From positions 8,147,899 through 8,211,898 of the forward strand of contig NW_002060947.1 in the NCBI RefSeq assembly GCF_000150275.1: a DNA stretch of 64,000 nucleotides, written 5' to 3'. This document shows, one piece after another, positions 1 through 13,800 of the stretch; the first letter of the stretch is position 1; each line of letters starts with the position of its first letter. The DNA comes from Trichoplax adhaerens. Its lineage: Eukaryota > Placozoa > Uniplacotomia > Trichoplacea > Trichoplacidae. The notes under the pieces were generated by a model. It worked only from the letters and a program-made list of their open reading frames with translations, made no database searches and was not told the DNA's origin. The translations under genes were made by a program, and so were the position numbers.

Positions 1-3000
1 TATGATAAATTAAGTAATATGTGCAGCTGGAACATACATGTATGATATCGTAAATAATGATTTGTTTTAAATTTGTTGATAAATTACGTGTCATCTGTTT
101 CGGACGGATTCTAAAATGGGAAAGTTTGATAAATTGTAAATAGATGTTTTGAAGTTTAAGACTGATTAAATAATTATAATTAATAATAAAAGAATAATGA
201 AAGGGTGATGCTAGCCCATGTTTAATTTTTGGGAATTCTTATTATATATAATGAATTCATCGTTATAGGAATTAGCCAATCTAATATTATTAAATGTTTT
301 GCCCGGGATACTTTAGATAGGGTAAGTTGTCATTACTAGGCCCATGTATTCGCTCTTTGTAAGTATAGACCATTAATATAATTTTAATTCTCTGAAATTT
401 ATATCTAGTACTAAATTACTTTTCGTTTCATTTTACGACATAAATCTATGTACATTATTAGCAAATTCTAACTGTCAATGTTTTCTCTATGGGGTGAATA
501 GCTAATCTATTCTTGGCAGTCTTTTACGTTTACTACATAATTCAAGCCCTTCCCGATAGACTTATAATTATTATTTCACTTTATGAAATCTAGATGTATT
601 GTAAGATAAATGACGGTAACATTAGATTTGTTTGATTTCCCACATCATGATTAATTTATTAATAACTGTTATAAGTTGCATCGTAGGTTGGATAATAATA
701 ATAATAAATACTTTATCAATCGCATCCGTAAACTATACAAATCTGAAAACGATACCTAGTCAGGATAATTTTTTATTTGTACGGATAAAATAAAACATAT
801 AGTACAAATTACGAATGTAACTTTTTAGGCTTATTGACATATCGAAATCTATTTTAATTATTGCATATCCACATACTCATATCTGTCAGTTGATTTCATT
901 TATGAACGTTGCTTTGTCATTTGACATTTTGGTAAAGGGCAATTATGTTAAACAGATGGTACGGAAATTGAACGAAATTGTTTGTTGGGTTTAAATTCAG
1001 TACTTCCTAATTATTGTACTGTTTACATATATGCTTTGAGGAAATTATGTCTAAATTAATAATAGTTAATCAGTTTTAGTTTCTTCTATTTCTAATTTTG
1101 ATAGTATTAATTAATATATTATGGTTGATTCTGGATAATATATATAACCAACATTTATAGGTTACTGTAAAGTATTGCGGAAAATGTCATTATTCATGGT
1201 ATAAGCATATCGTGATTTTTCTATCGACAAAAAGTAAACGGAAATAAAATGATCGATAAATTTTCAACTATTATATATGTAACCTATATATCAAGAATTT
1301 GTAATAAAAAAAATAACCAACCGAAAGATTTATTATCAAATAATCTAAAGTTCACTTGTGCCTAAGTATATAAATGTCTACTATCCAATTAAAATAGACA
1401 GTACAGTATAACAATATCACCAAAAATGAAGAATAGCAACTGCAATTTGTCTTTCCCAGATAATTGAAGTTTCCTTAAGACTGACTGAAGCAAATAAGAT
1501 TCAGTAGTGAAAAATCAAAATAGCACCGGAATATGTTGCCACCTTTCAAAAAAGGATAACAAAAGTCCGATATAAGAAACTTTATACCATTCATTGGCAA
1601 TAAATTTTCAATTCTATTGTTTAGGATAGATTGTCCAAGTAAATGCGTGAATGAATAAAGTTCAATCAAGTTATTATTTCTGTATCTGTACTGGTGGAGA
1701 ATAATAAATCGCAAAATGGATTTACTAAATATAGATTCCTTTTCTGTTTAAATAGGGCAGGTATTGATTATTTATAGCTATGTATATTTGATTATACACC
1801 GGTAGCAAAGATATATAGCAAATAGCAATGAGATAATTACCAAGACATAACGTACGGATGTTAATTCGAGTGTAAATACTGTTCAAACTGCCAGTGTGAA
1901 TTATTTATATTATTGCATCAAGCCAGAGAGTAGAAATGCTTTTGTAGCTTAATAACGAATCAGTTTTTGTCAACACTCTTCAATCTGGATTTGTTACTAT
2001 TAACAGCTTAGTCTTTTGTGCACAAAGTTCTTATATGCATTGGTAATTAGTTGAGAATGGACGCAACTGATACAATCTAGCTGTAATTACAAATTATGAC
2101 TAATTCCACATGGTAATTAAACTGCGCTATAGTATCAACTGATATCTGGTTTATAATACTAAAGTAACAAATACTTCATTTTGTGAAGTGAATCTTGGAT
2201 CATTTGCTAGAGCAAATTCTTGATTCCTGTCTAGAAATTCGAAGTATGTAGAGTAGTTATTCTATTTGTTAAGATTAATTAGCTCTATTATCTAGGTATA
2301 CAGCATTAAATAGCTGCCTATTTTAATATTATATTTCACTTCACGAATTCGATTATCGGCGAGTTAATTGAAATTTGTCATACAGATACTGGTATATGAT
2401 TAGAATAGACCTTGCTGTCACTCTTTGAAAAGAGGTCTGTCAAGTAAAATCTTTACAATTTCCCGTATAATAACTGTAGCATGTTTTAAGATTTCGTTAT
2501 AATGTAATTTCTTTATTGCATCTGGTTGTTTTATGCATAATTATGCATACTTGTAGTTTAGTGGTAATAAGCGATTGGCTAATTTTAGCCGTTTTTCTAG
2601 TCAAGGATGCTCGGAACAAAATGAATTGAAATGTATATTTGTGGTTAAAAAGGTATCCTTTGTAGTCAAAGTAATATTTCTATACTTTTCTATTTCAGTT
2701 ATATACCTGCAGTTAAAGAGAATAACAAATTACGACCTTTGTAATTAGCATAAAGCTGTTGCCAATAGCTCAGTAGTCTAGTTGCTTATGGTATTGCAAT
2801 ATTGAGCGGCTGGTGGTAATGTTTTCATATTTTGAATGGAATGATATCTTTCTCTCACTGATGAATACTGGCATTATTTCCATAAAATGGGACTATTTAT
2901 TGAATTATAATGCTAAAGAAAGACAATGAAGAATAAATATCTGCATAAACCCTATTATTTATGGCAGGAAGTTTGTGACAGTATCATTAATTGGTTCTTG

Positions 3001-3999
3001 TTTTTGCATTTTAGACGTGTATTTTGTGAAAGCTGTTGACCCTAACCAATTTATTTGGTTTGAGACAGGGGTGAATATCGAGTTGTTTATGAAATTTAAA
3101 ATTCCGTCAATTCTATCCATTATGCTATCGAGGCTATAAATTTGATTTTGGTTATGTTTTATATATGATTCACATTCAATTGGAAAACAAATTGACAATC
3201 TTTGATGTTTAGATGATCGCTATCATCCTGTATTGAATTTTATTGAAAATTAATCAACTTTAAGATATGAAAAGGTACATACATATTTCGCCCCCACCCC
3301 CCGAAAAAATCAAAAATTAAGAATATGATTTACGTATAGTAAAATTGACGTACCATTAAGAAATATAATCATGATTGTTAAGATCGTTTCATCATCTTAT
3401 GCTAACAAATTCTTTCATATTGATAGAATAAAGTTCACTCTCCTTCTATAGGAATACGTGAATTTGACCAATCAATCTATCGCTATCATTGTAATTTTAC
3501 TGTTCATAGCTTATTCTTGGCATTTTATTTATCTATACAACAGTCAGAAATAGAAAGTTAAAATAAATATTCTTATAGTCTAATTCAATCGTTGTCTACA
3601 TCAGTAATTATACTAGTGTAAGGCTGTATGGAACTAGTTCAAAACCACAACTTGTTTATGTCTTAAATCAATTTGTTGATGTGCATTAAGAGATGCACTG
3701 TCGAAAATAAATTTTATAGTATTAATCAAAATTATGAATGACTATGTCAACTATTGCAATTGTCATTGTTTCTAAATCAAGTCTTGGACGCTTACTGACT
3801 TCCATATTTATAGTGAATTTAATAACTGTTTAGTTTAAGAAAAAATGACATCATTGTTTATAAAGAAATGAGATGCAATTTTTTCCCTCTCTTATACTAT
3901 AACAATAAAAATAAGTTTTACAACACGTGTCTTTCCAAAATAGTATTTAATCCACATGATACATGAAAGTGAAATGGATGAAATTAGCCTTCCAGAATG
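1..3999. other. AT-rich intergenic sequence, no gene seen
   Basis: About 4 kb of AT-rich sequence. The open frames are short (under 80 codons), have no family resemblance I recognise, and show no run of linked splice-compatible exons. A poly-C tract lies near 3291-3302. I see no RNA gene or mobile element. Distal regulatory sequence cannot be excluded. Confidence 0.5.
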
Positions 4000-4525
4000 G
4001 ATCCTTGATTGAATCAGTCCATGCTAATAACACCCTAGTCGAGAGAAAGAGGTCCAAATTGGAATGATTACAATAAAACTGAAAGCGGTACATAATGTCG
4101 ATCCGATTTCCCATGTGTTGAACTTATTTCATTTAGGTGATTGACTTGAATTGTTCCAAGTTGAAGATGATATTCTTGTCAATAGTCTAGGATGCCATCT
4201 TCCGCCTTTCAGTCTTGAGTTGATTAAAACGATGAACGATTAAATTGGCAACTCAGGATCATTAAGATGTTGAAGATTGTTTGGCTAGTTAACGGATCAA
4301 GTTGATCATCCCTTGGAGATAGCGTTCTTTCCAGATCAAATCGATGATAACATAGATGGTAAAGTCTAATTATGGATATGCCATATCTCAGTTTATCGAG
4401 TCTATCGCCCGGAAAGTTTAAACCAGATTTCTCTTCCTTTACTTCCAGTATAGGAAGAGAATCGTCCATTTTCCCCTCCACATCTTGTTCTTCAATTCCA
4501 TTGCATGCGATTCACCATCGATTGG

Positions 4526-4545
4526 ATGACAATCGCGATTGTCAT
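4526..4545. repeat. 20-bp perfect palindrome
   Basis: ATGACAATCGCGATTGTCAT equals its own reverse complement over all 20 bases. It lies inside the less AT-rich block and no gene explains it. It could be a dimeric protein-binding site or a transposon remnant; neither is shown. Confidence 0.85.
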
Positions 4546-5380
4546 GTCAAACGGCTGAAATGACCTCTGGAGTTGACGTGGATAGATGAAGCGTGTATAG
4601 AAATGATAAACGTTACGTTGTACAATGGTTAGCATGACAATCTGCGTGTCAGGCTAACCCTATGCAGAGGAGGCATTACTGCAGATGGAAATTGGCGAAA
4701 AAAAACATCAAGTCGTTCATTTTCCTGTCATCATGTCTTCATCCAAGGACATCTGTCAAGACATGGCGTCAAAATGAGAACCCAAAATTTCATAGTGGAT
4801 CCAAAGGACTTCCTTGACACAGATATCGCCAGTTGATTGATAGGACACTGAAAAAATTTTCCATCTCCAATCAGGCGTGCTGATGTTTGGCGTCAACACA
4901 CCCATTGCCGATAAGATAACAGTCGTGTCAATCAATCCAGGGTTGTTTTCTTCTTTCACTGAGTGTGTATAGAACATGATAGAAAGCCTTGCGATAGATA
5001 TCGTGGTAATCTCACGCTTGACCTATTCATCCGCTCGCCTCACCCATTCAGTACGGATGACGAATAGAATAGGGTGACAGCAATAGGATTGTTTTGGATA
5101 GCATCAATGTCGTACCGGGTTTCACTCTTGTAGTTTGTTGTCGCTGTCATTGGTGTCATCAACATCGCCAGTCAGTCGTTTTTTGGCGTCAATTGATGGA
5201 CAATCACCTGTCGTGCCTTTGACGTGTGAAATTATACAAGCAATCAGAGCAATTCCAATGGACGATTTTCATCGTCTTCTTGCTCATTCAAATCCACTTA
5301 GTTGGTGTTGTTTTCGTCTATTTCATGGCTAGACTTACATCATAAGTGGAAATGAACCATTTTTAATCATGAAATATGAA

Positions 5381-5612
5381 CTATTTCTTGATGTAATACG
5401 ATCCACTCTTGGACCCAATAGATTTCCAAGGCGATAGAAAGATCAATTTGAAATCGATCGCCATTTGATTAAGAGCAGCTTCAATTATTTGCTTTACTAT
5501 TTCTTGACGTAATACGATCCACTCTTGGACCCAATAGATTTCCAAGGCGATAGAAAGATCAATTTGAAATCGATCGCCATTTGACTAAGAGCAGCTTCAA
5601 TTATTTGCTTTA
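5381..5612. repeat. 116-bp tandem duplication (two copies)
   Basis: Two head-to-tail copies, about 5381-5496 and 5497-5612, differ at only a few bases (for example atg/acg after the shared start, and gatt/gact near the end). The unit length is not a multiple of three, so it would break any reading frame through it. Near-identity of the copies points to a recent event. Confidence 0.9.
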
Positions 5613-5920
5613 CTTCTTTTTAGTACAGATCAAGGTGTAGTGATTTTGCTTTGCTATAGGAAGGCAAAAGCATGTCAAGTGGGTTATAGAGTCCAAAATG
5701 TACTTTGATCCAATATCCAGACCAATGACGTAATGTTGCTCAAAATTGACATAACATAGGAATAACAACTGCTACCGGTAGTCCATTATCACTATTGTAA
5801 ACGTGCTAAATCTGTCGTCCAAAATTTGTGGTGATAGTTAAATAGATTTGACCTTCAACAAATGGTTGTAAACTTGCCTATGTATTTATGATGAGAGTCT
5901 AGCATATTTTAAATTAAATG

Positions 5921-8860
5921 TTATTGCACATCGAGTGTTAGTGATCTTCCAAGTAATGCTTTATGATGTTGACGAGGAGGTTTATGATCCAAATTGCTGA
6001 CAAATCGATTAGCAATAATAACTTTAGAAAATCTTCTTTTCAGATTGCACTTACGACGATCCATACTCTTATTGTGTGGCCCTTCTAATAGTGCTTCGGC
6101 AATTCGATCAAAAACTGCCGAAACATTATGACCAGTTTTAGCTGATGTTTCCATATAAATGGATTTGGAAGCAATATCATCAATATCATCATCTAGAACT
6201 TGTCGATCACTTTCAAGATCGCATTTATTACCTACTAAATAAATTTCTTTACGACCACGACCACCGATTACGTCCAAAACTTCTTTATAGATCTCTTTGA
6301 CGTAATCAAAGGTTGATTTATCGTCCAATGCAAATACCAATACAATTGTGTCAGCCTTGCGAATTGTTAATCGACGCATTTCTGGAAATGAATAGTATCC
6401 AGCAGTGTCCATAATTTCTAATGTCATACGGCAGCCTTGAGCAATTATTTCTTTCTTATAGAATTCATCGACGGTCGGTTCATGCTCAATATTAAATTCA
6501 TTATCGAGATAGCGTTTGACCAAGCAAGTTTTACCTAATATCGATAGAGAATCAATTACGCATCAGAAAAGAGGTGAGAAATCCGCCGCATCAATCAATC
6601 TTTGGTTGGTATTTTTAAATAAAGTAGTCCAGACAATTGATTGAATCGTCCAAAAATATTGTAATCAACAACTTTCAATTTTATAAATTAAACGACAGTT
6701 GTTCCTTATTATTCCATTTCTGAAACATAGTAATGAATTCTTTGCTTTTCAACTTATTGTTGCTGTTCATTCTTGATCAATACTGATTACTATTATTTTA
6801 ACCTTATCTTAGAATGGAGAAATGTCTATATGCTGTAATAGAAAACAATCCAATTTTCTATTCGGGGCATAAATCAATATGGATATTAGTATTGATTTAT
6901 ATTGACAGTCCCTCCTTGTCTACAGTAGGTCAACACACAGCCATATAATTACTACAACAAACATAGTAAATTACCAATAAGGAAGGAATAGAAGGAACTT
7001 CGTCAAAATGTGAAAATTCAATAAAGGTTTAAAATACTGCTAATGTTAAATGCGAATAAAGACGTGATATGAATTGAAAGCAGAGACAATCACTACATTG
7101 TATCACGTCAGTATATCTCTCCAATGCATCCATTTTATCATCGTAGCTTGCTACTTTTAGAGTTTGAATTTCTAGGAGCAGGCTTCCATTAAAACCATAA
7201 GGTGTTAATTAAATTGGTAGCGTTAACTAGTATAACTTATTGCATGCTTGAACCGCTCATCTGTACCAAGGCACGATAGCAGATGATTTTACTAAAGTTA
7301 GTGTCTTTACTTCTCACTTAAGGCACTACTGTAATGCGATCCGTACTAAATGCAATTGACTTAGAATCTAAGATAAAAGAATAGTAGCTGATTTAAACAT
7401 AATTCCAATTTCAAAGTCAGTAATCAGCCAATATTCGAATAAATCAACTCCCGTAATAGCGTAATACTTAAATATGCAATCTAATAGGCAAGCTACTATC
7501 ACAATGTGATACTTTAATAAGGTAGAAGATATCGAAATAATTTATATATACTATTTATAGTTTATCTATTTGACTGAGAAAGGAAATACAGTTCGGAAAT
7601 AACGAATAAATTAATTGTGCCATGTTTATCTTTTGCTTAGCGTACTGCTTTATAAATTGTTAAAAGTGTACCGCATAAAATTTTGATAAGAAGTATTACA
7701 TATATGATGTTTTAAACCTAGATATAGTATATAGTAGGTCACTCAAGGCTATTTCACCTGCATTAAATATTCTATCGATACCGGATAAATTAATTTAGGA
7801 AATAATATTAATTAAAAATTGCTTCGGTATTGCTTTCCAAAAACCATTACAAATAGCTGATAGTAATGTAAACAGTTTTTTCCCGACAACACTGAGCAGT
7901 CGGCTCCACTTCCAGCCTACGGTTAATCAACTATTCGTGGTTATACATGTAAATTATCGACAACCTAATATCTATCCTCAATGTCTTCTCTAAAATATAG
8001 AGCATTCTCCTATCTTTGAATTGTTAAGAAATTTTAGCATAGTTTTAAGTTGATAATAAGAATGGTCTTTTCCTAGTGTATGGTACGTGCTTATAGTTTT
8101 ATTGCATATTTACAGTATATCGTGACCTTTAAAATTAAAATCGATTCTGTGAAATGATAGTATAATCGAGAAATAATTGTTATGGACCATCGTATAAATG
8201 TCAATTTACCTATCTACAACGATTAATTAGCATGTAGATTTTAGGAATAAATGACCATTCAGTAGGATTGGTACCATTCTACCAAATTACGCAGTATATG
8301 AAAGTGCAGTATAAAAACTAAAACTGCGTGTGTCTTGATCCATAAACTAAGTCACAAACTTGAATTTTGGGCCATCTATGTAATTCTGCCAATTGTTAGT
8401 CAATGATTTATCCTTTAAATCTTGAATAATTTATAAAGTCTCAATCAAATCTACCGTAGATCTTTTTGTATTTTAATAATCAATTTAATCTAACTAGCTA
8501 TAATAAATTACGTAAAGTAATATGATGATCACATAAGACTTAAACTACTTGACGATATCAGTTATTTTGCAAGAAATTTAATAGAATGTCTCTACTGATG
8601 CAGCTGATCAAATTTAAAAAAATGGATTATCTGTATATTATAGTGTAGAAATAGAGGGTGTATATGATGAATGGGCTTTGTCCATACTATCTTGTTGATT
8701 TCGAAACAAAATTCTACATTACGAAATACAGAAATCAAAGTAAATGCCAAGAAAATGACTTACCCACTGCTGCTGTTCCTAGCACCGCTACGCGATGGCA
8801 ACGAATTTGACGCTGTAACATTTTTAGAACTTGATATTGGATATCAGCCGATGTTGGCAT
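5921..8860 (-). CDS. Ras-family small GTPase, RASD/Dexras-like, two exons
   Basis: A 236-residue small GTPase encoded by exons 8764-8860 and 5921-6534, separated by a 2.2-kb intron (donor GTAAGT, acceptor ATTAG) that splits the second Gly codon of the P-loop. Visible motifs: P-loop GTAAVGKT at residues 28-35, switch I Thr53, G3 DTAGY at 75-79, NKCD at 135-138 and SAK at 163-165. The FPEMRRL stretch after G3 resembles RASD1/2. The start at 8860 is chosen because it gives a short leader before the P-loop; an in-frame start at 8938 also exists. Odd points: Ras Gly12 and Gln61 positions are Ala and Tyr, which usually means slow or altered GTP hydrolysis, and the C-terminus is basic but ends LTLDVQ with no CAAX prenylation box. 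It probably acts as a signalling GTPase; the exact subfamily is uncertain. Confidence 0.85.
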
Positions 8861-10772
8861 TCGGTTATAACAAAATGCAATAATATTAATTAGCGAATAA
8901 AAGGAACTTAACCAGGCCAATGGATGGAGTAAGTACACGTTATCGATCGTTTATAGAGAGCAAATGATTAATAAAAATCAAACCACTCTAATTTCTCTAT
9001 CCTAAATTTCAATCCTGGTTTCAAATTTCGAAAAGACCGTATTAGCTTTTTGATCATAGATTCAAAGTCATAAAATTGAATTTTATCGACTCTTAAGTTG
9101 AGCTCAAAATCGATTACAGGAAATCAATACTAGAGAAATAATTTTACTTGAACAGCATAGACAAATTATGAGGTTATGTATTAGATTACAGTAATCAGAC
9201 TTACTCGTTATGTTAATTGTGTAGTAGGTAATAGAAGCTTCGGCTTTCCTATTGCTAGTATCACAGTGATGTTGACGATAAGAGATGATGGATCAACTGA
9301 TGAGAGAATTAAATGGGTTTCTGGTTACATAGATATTTAAAAAGGCAGATAAAAGATCGTAACAAATCAAATTAACAATACGGATGGCTAAAGATAGACA
9401 ATTCTGTCTCCTTCGGGGCTAGATAATACCTAATATAGAATTAAAGAGGAGTTACTAAGCATAATATCATGTCATTCATACAATATCGACAAAGGTACCA
9501 AGAATTTTATGAAATACTTTCAATTTTCAATGGAAAATGATAATACCTTATAGACTTATTGGAAATATTAATGAAATATTCACAATGGCATTGTCTAATT
9601 TTAAAATCAATGATACACCCTGGCATGTTGTCAAGTGGATGACAATTTACTTCTGGTCTATTATTTGAATAATTTATAATGAAATGACTGCAACGTATAG
9701 AAATGAAGTAGAAAGGTAGACTCTATTCAACCATGAAAACATTTACGATGGCCAACCCATCGCTTGGAAAAGATATTGTTCTATTGATTAATGCTTTACT
9801 GATGATAACGAAATGAGTGCATGATTATATTAGTATTGATTTGAGTTAATCTACAACTCACGTATTTATTCCACCTATCTTAACTGCCAGCTATTATTCT
9901 CATACAGGCTTGCCCCCTCCTCTTTAACCATGGCCTACTGTGTCAATGCAGTTTATGTTAATATAAAATCTAACTACCGCCACATTGTTATTTAGTGGCA
10001 CGTAATCACTGTTAGCAGTTTATGCCTATAACCACACAGTATAGACTAGAAATAGTAATTGAAGCTTTAATAAATTGAGTTTATTTTTATTTTTCGCAGT
10101 GATAACCTTACTTGTATCAGTGATTTAGAACATTTTTCTAAATAACCGATTTTGCATCCGGATACGTTCATAGCTATATTATAGACGACTTTTAAGTCCA
10201 TAGATAGTATTTGTATATATATTATACTAAAAGGATCGTAAAAGGCTAAAAATATTTATTTATGCCTGTAACTGAATTATATATTCATAAATCATATCAT
10301 TAGTAAAGCAAACATCTTTGAACCAATAACTTAGATTTAGTATTTTACCAAGTTTACCGTCATTCACATAAAATAAACGGTAATACAACGTTTGTGTGAG
10401 AAATATTATAAATTTCACTTCCCTTTTCGTTTTAGATAGTACTATAGCATGAACGGCTTTTGTTTTGATCTTTTATTATTCATATTTAATTTCTCCTCCT
10501 ACTAGAAATGAACACTACAGAATGTAGGATATTTCACCATCATATTGGATTATATAATTTGATATAGGGAAGGATGTACGCTGTTGACAGCATATGCTGG
10601 CCTTGATTTTAATGTGTTAGCAAAATAAGTACCATAGTAAAATGAATCAAATCGTCTTAATTCGGTGAATAATATAGAATTCCTGCATTTATCCATATGT
10701 TAGTAATTTACCTAGAGAACACTGGAAACAATAGGGTGAAATACTATTTTTTAGCTCTTTCGTCATTTTAGG

Positions 10773-10801
10773 CAATATCTTGCAGCGCAGGCAAGATATT
10801 G
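10773..10801. repeat. Perfect hairpin, 11-bp arms
   Basis: CAATATCTTGC and GCAAGATATTG are exact reverse complements around a 7-base loop (agcgcag). There is no T-run after it and no gene nearby. The function is unknown. Confidence 0.8.
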
Positions 10802-13800
10802 TTATAAACCGATTTGATGTTTGTTATTGATTGAAATAATATAATTGCTATGAATGATAATTACAGCCAATTTATATCCGTTTATCATTTAATAATAATA
10901 AAATTGCCCGACATAAAATAATCCAAACTAAAGTAAGAAATATATAGAAAAAAGATAAATAACAATTGCTCATATATTAATGAAAAACGTCGCCACTGTC
11001 CAAGAATTTTATTTATTACAGAATAAAGTAACAAGCAATATATCTTTCATTATTAATGATAATAATTGTTGTAGGTGTGTTTCATTTTTATTTTTATTCA
11101 TTGCATTATCTTCAGGAGCGATCTTACATTTATGGATTACGCTGATTAATTTCGCTCATCAATCTTCTAACCGTGTACACGTCATGTAGAAAATGAATTA
11201 CTATGCGTAGGAGCTAATAATACTGGATATCAGCGTAATCATTCTATTCAAATTTTCATTTGGAAATGATTAAGACTTTCTATTTATGTAATTATGACAT
11301 ATTTCAAAAGCTCATACATGCATTTGTAGGTAGAAATGGATAATTTCAGTGTCTATTTATGGCGGGTGATCAGTTTAATGCCGCTGTATTATGACTAATC
11401 ATGTCAATAAGTGGAACTCTTTTCGCACCGCCTTTCATCTTGCATTAGGTAATATAGGAAATTTGTATGCCTAAGGGTAATTTACTTACTGTCAAAGAAA
11501 TCATCGAGACGAGTCATAGGGTATTTTGGAGAATAATAACGTAAAAATCGAAAAATAGTAGGCTGAAGCCATAGTAATGCATCATAGCTTCATAATTTAT
11601 TTAAATTAAAGAGATTAGATTTTTTATCGGTACTTTTAAATCGAATAACTATCTTTCTAGCATACTAGATCGTAGCTATTTTAACTATGATTGATGTAAT
11701 ACTTATCGTCATAGGAAAACTAAAGGTATCTTGCAAAGAGAAAGTGCGTAAAACACAATCCAAGTATCTTCAATTTCCATTTTATTTACACAAAATAAAC
11801 TATTGGGAATGATAACGATGAATAATTTACACTATGATTGTTAATAGATATGAAACAGTGCTACACTAGAAAGTTCTGCTTCGGCTGATATTGCCTTTTT
11901 GCTTTATACCGTAAATTTTTCTAAATTTATCGATTACACCATCAGATAGGTATCAAATTCTGTCATGCTACATTAATACGATATATGCAACATTTTTAAT
12001 TATATTAACTAGCCAAAGGCATTATTTGGTTGATTTTATCACAGTTTATTGATAGTACGATAATGCAGGTTACTATAGTAAATCATTGTTTACTTTGACG
12101 AAAGGGAAAATTTCCATTTTATTGAAATATTTGCTTCATGACGTCGTTTTTGCGGGAAATAAAACAATTCTTCCTCTGTAGATAGTACTATCTACTGATG
12201 TTTAAATAGTTGTATGGTCGCTATTCGATGTCACGAAAGAATTAATAAAATTCTGCAATGTGAACACATGTTAAAGTGAGGAAATTTCGTTTGAAACCAT
12301 ATCAAAATACACAGCTTTGCAGCCGTATAGTAAGTAATACGGCCAATGGGCATAATAACAGAATAGTAAAGGCACTACTTTCTGTTGATATTTTTCAACA
12401 GGGCAGTAAGTTCTTTCTTATCTATGTGTATCGTACCACGACGAAATAGATTATTGATTTCTTATCTAATGATTTAAAAATAATTATAATAACATAAGAA
12501 GATTATGAAATTTCATAACTATTTAGATTGACTATTCTCTCACCTTTTCATTTAATTTAGGTCTTCAACTAAAATTGTTATCATCTGATCGCCTCAAATT
12601 TATCATATTATACACAAATACTACAGAATAGTTTTATATTTCGTGAAACTAAAACATAACGTAATTTGAATAAATAGTAACAACTAAAGTAAATAAACCA
12701 CAGTAACTAGAAATATTTAACTGACAATTGATGTTCATCTGTAGCCATAAATCTAGCAATTCTAGTACGGTCGAGACTATTATATGAAATGTTCTTGTAT
12801 TCGTATAATGGTGTATAGAAACACTTTCATTTTATTGCGGCCCCTTGATTCTGCAATTATCAAATTAATGCTTTTCAATACCTTTAAAACAATAAAGCTT
12901 ATTCCTTCAGGAAGATGTAATGATTTTACTAAGATTTCATAGATCTCTAGCTATTAATTGAAAAAATGTTATCTACTGCCATTGCTAGCTGTTTGCGTCC
13001 ATGTAGTGTAAAATAAATTTGGTTATAGATGCAAACAATCTTAACACTTTATCTTTCATCGGTTAGTCCCATTAATCGAAAGATATTGAGAGTGAATAAG
13101 GTCAAAAAATGAAAAATTGAACCTAACAAGATTGAACATATTTCTATAATACATTAGTGAATCGGTAGGCATTAACTTCACCAACTGCTACTGTAGTATA
13201 AAAGTACCTTTTAAGGTGAATAAGTATTATCCCGTTATATTTGCAGCATTATGAGTAGGGAAGTATTAGCAGCGATATGGCACATTCTTTTCATTGATGC
13301 ATATCCTTGACAGTGGTTACAGTCTACCCACTCGTGGAATTGTAGAGGAGAATTGATCCCTTTATAAATCTTGATTGACACTAAGAACAGTATGGCGACA
13401 ACTTTCTGCAACACATCAAGATTAAATATTTTCTCCGTAAGCATCTGTGATCGGCAAAAATCTGCATTCTAATCTTCATATTTTTGTCACCGTTCATATA
13501 CTCGTTAATATTAATTATATATTCGAGGATGTTATAACAATGTTTTAATGGAATAATTGTATTTTTAACTTGAAATTTATGTTTATCACTACTACTTAAA
13601 TTCGTAATAGTCAGTTCTGCTTTTACTGATATCGTCTATTTTTTTAACTGATTCATTTGCTAGACACACAATCTATTTCACTGATGTGCCGCTAAGTGAT
13701 TGATAATCTCTTCAAGCTATAAATTGAGGTTCTATTTTAAAAAGAAAGATTTTCTTCAGAGATTTTTACGCGTCACTACTATCCTCTAATTCCCACAGAA

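Larger units (their letters stand above)
4000..5640. other. Less AT-rich block of unknown origin
   Basis: This stretch reads as visibly less AT-rich than its surroundings and contains several overlapping frames of 60-85 codons on both strands (for example minus 4224-4481 and 4756-4977, plus 5135-5332). None resembles a family I know and they do not join into one reading frame. The octamer GGCGTCAA recurs near 4764, 4889 and 5184. With the palindrome and the 116-bp duplication inside it, the block could be a decayed mobile element or a lost gene; that is inference. Confidence 0.35.

Noticed and set aside
2959-3198. 79-codon minus-strand frame
   Set aside because: Looks somewhat protein-like but matches no family I know and has no neighbouring exon with compatible phase.
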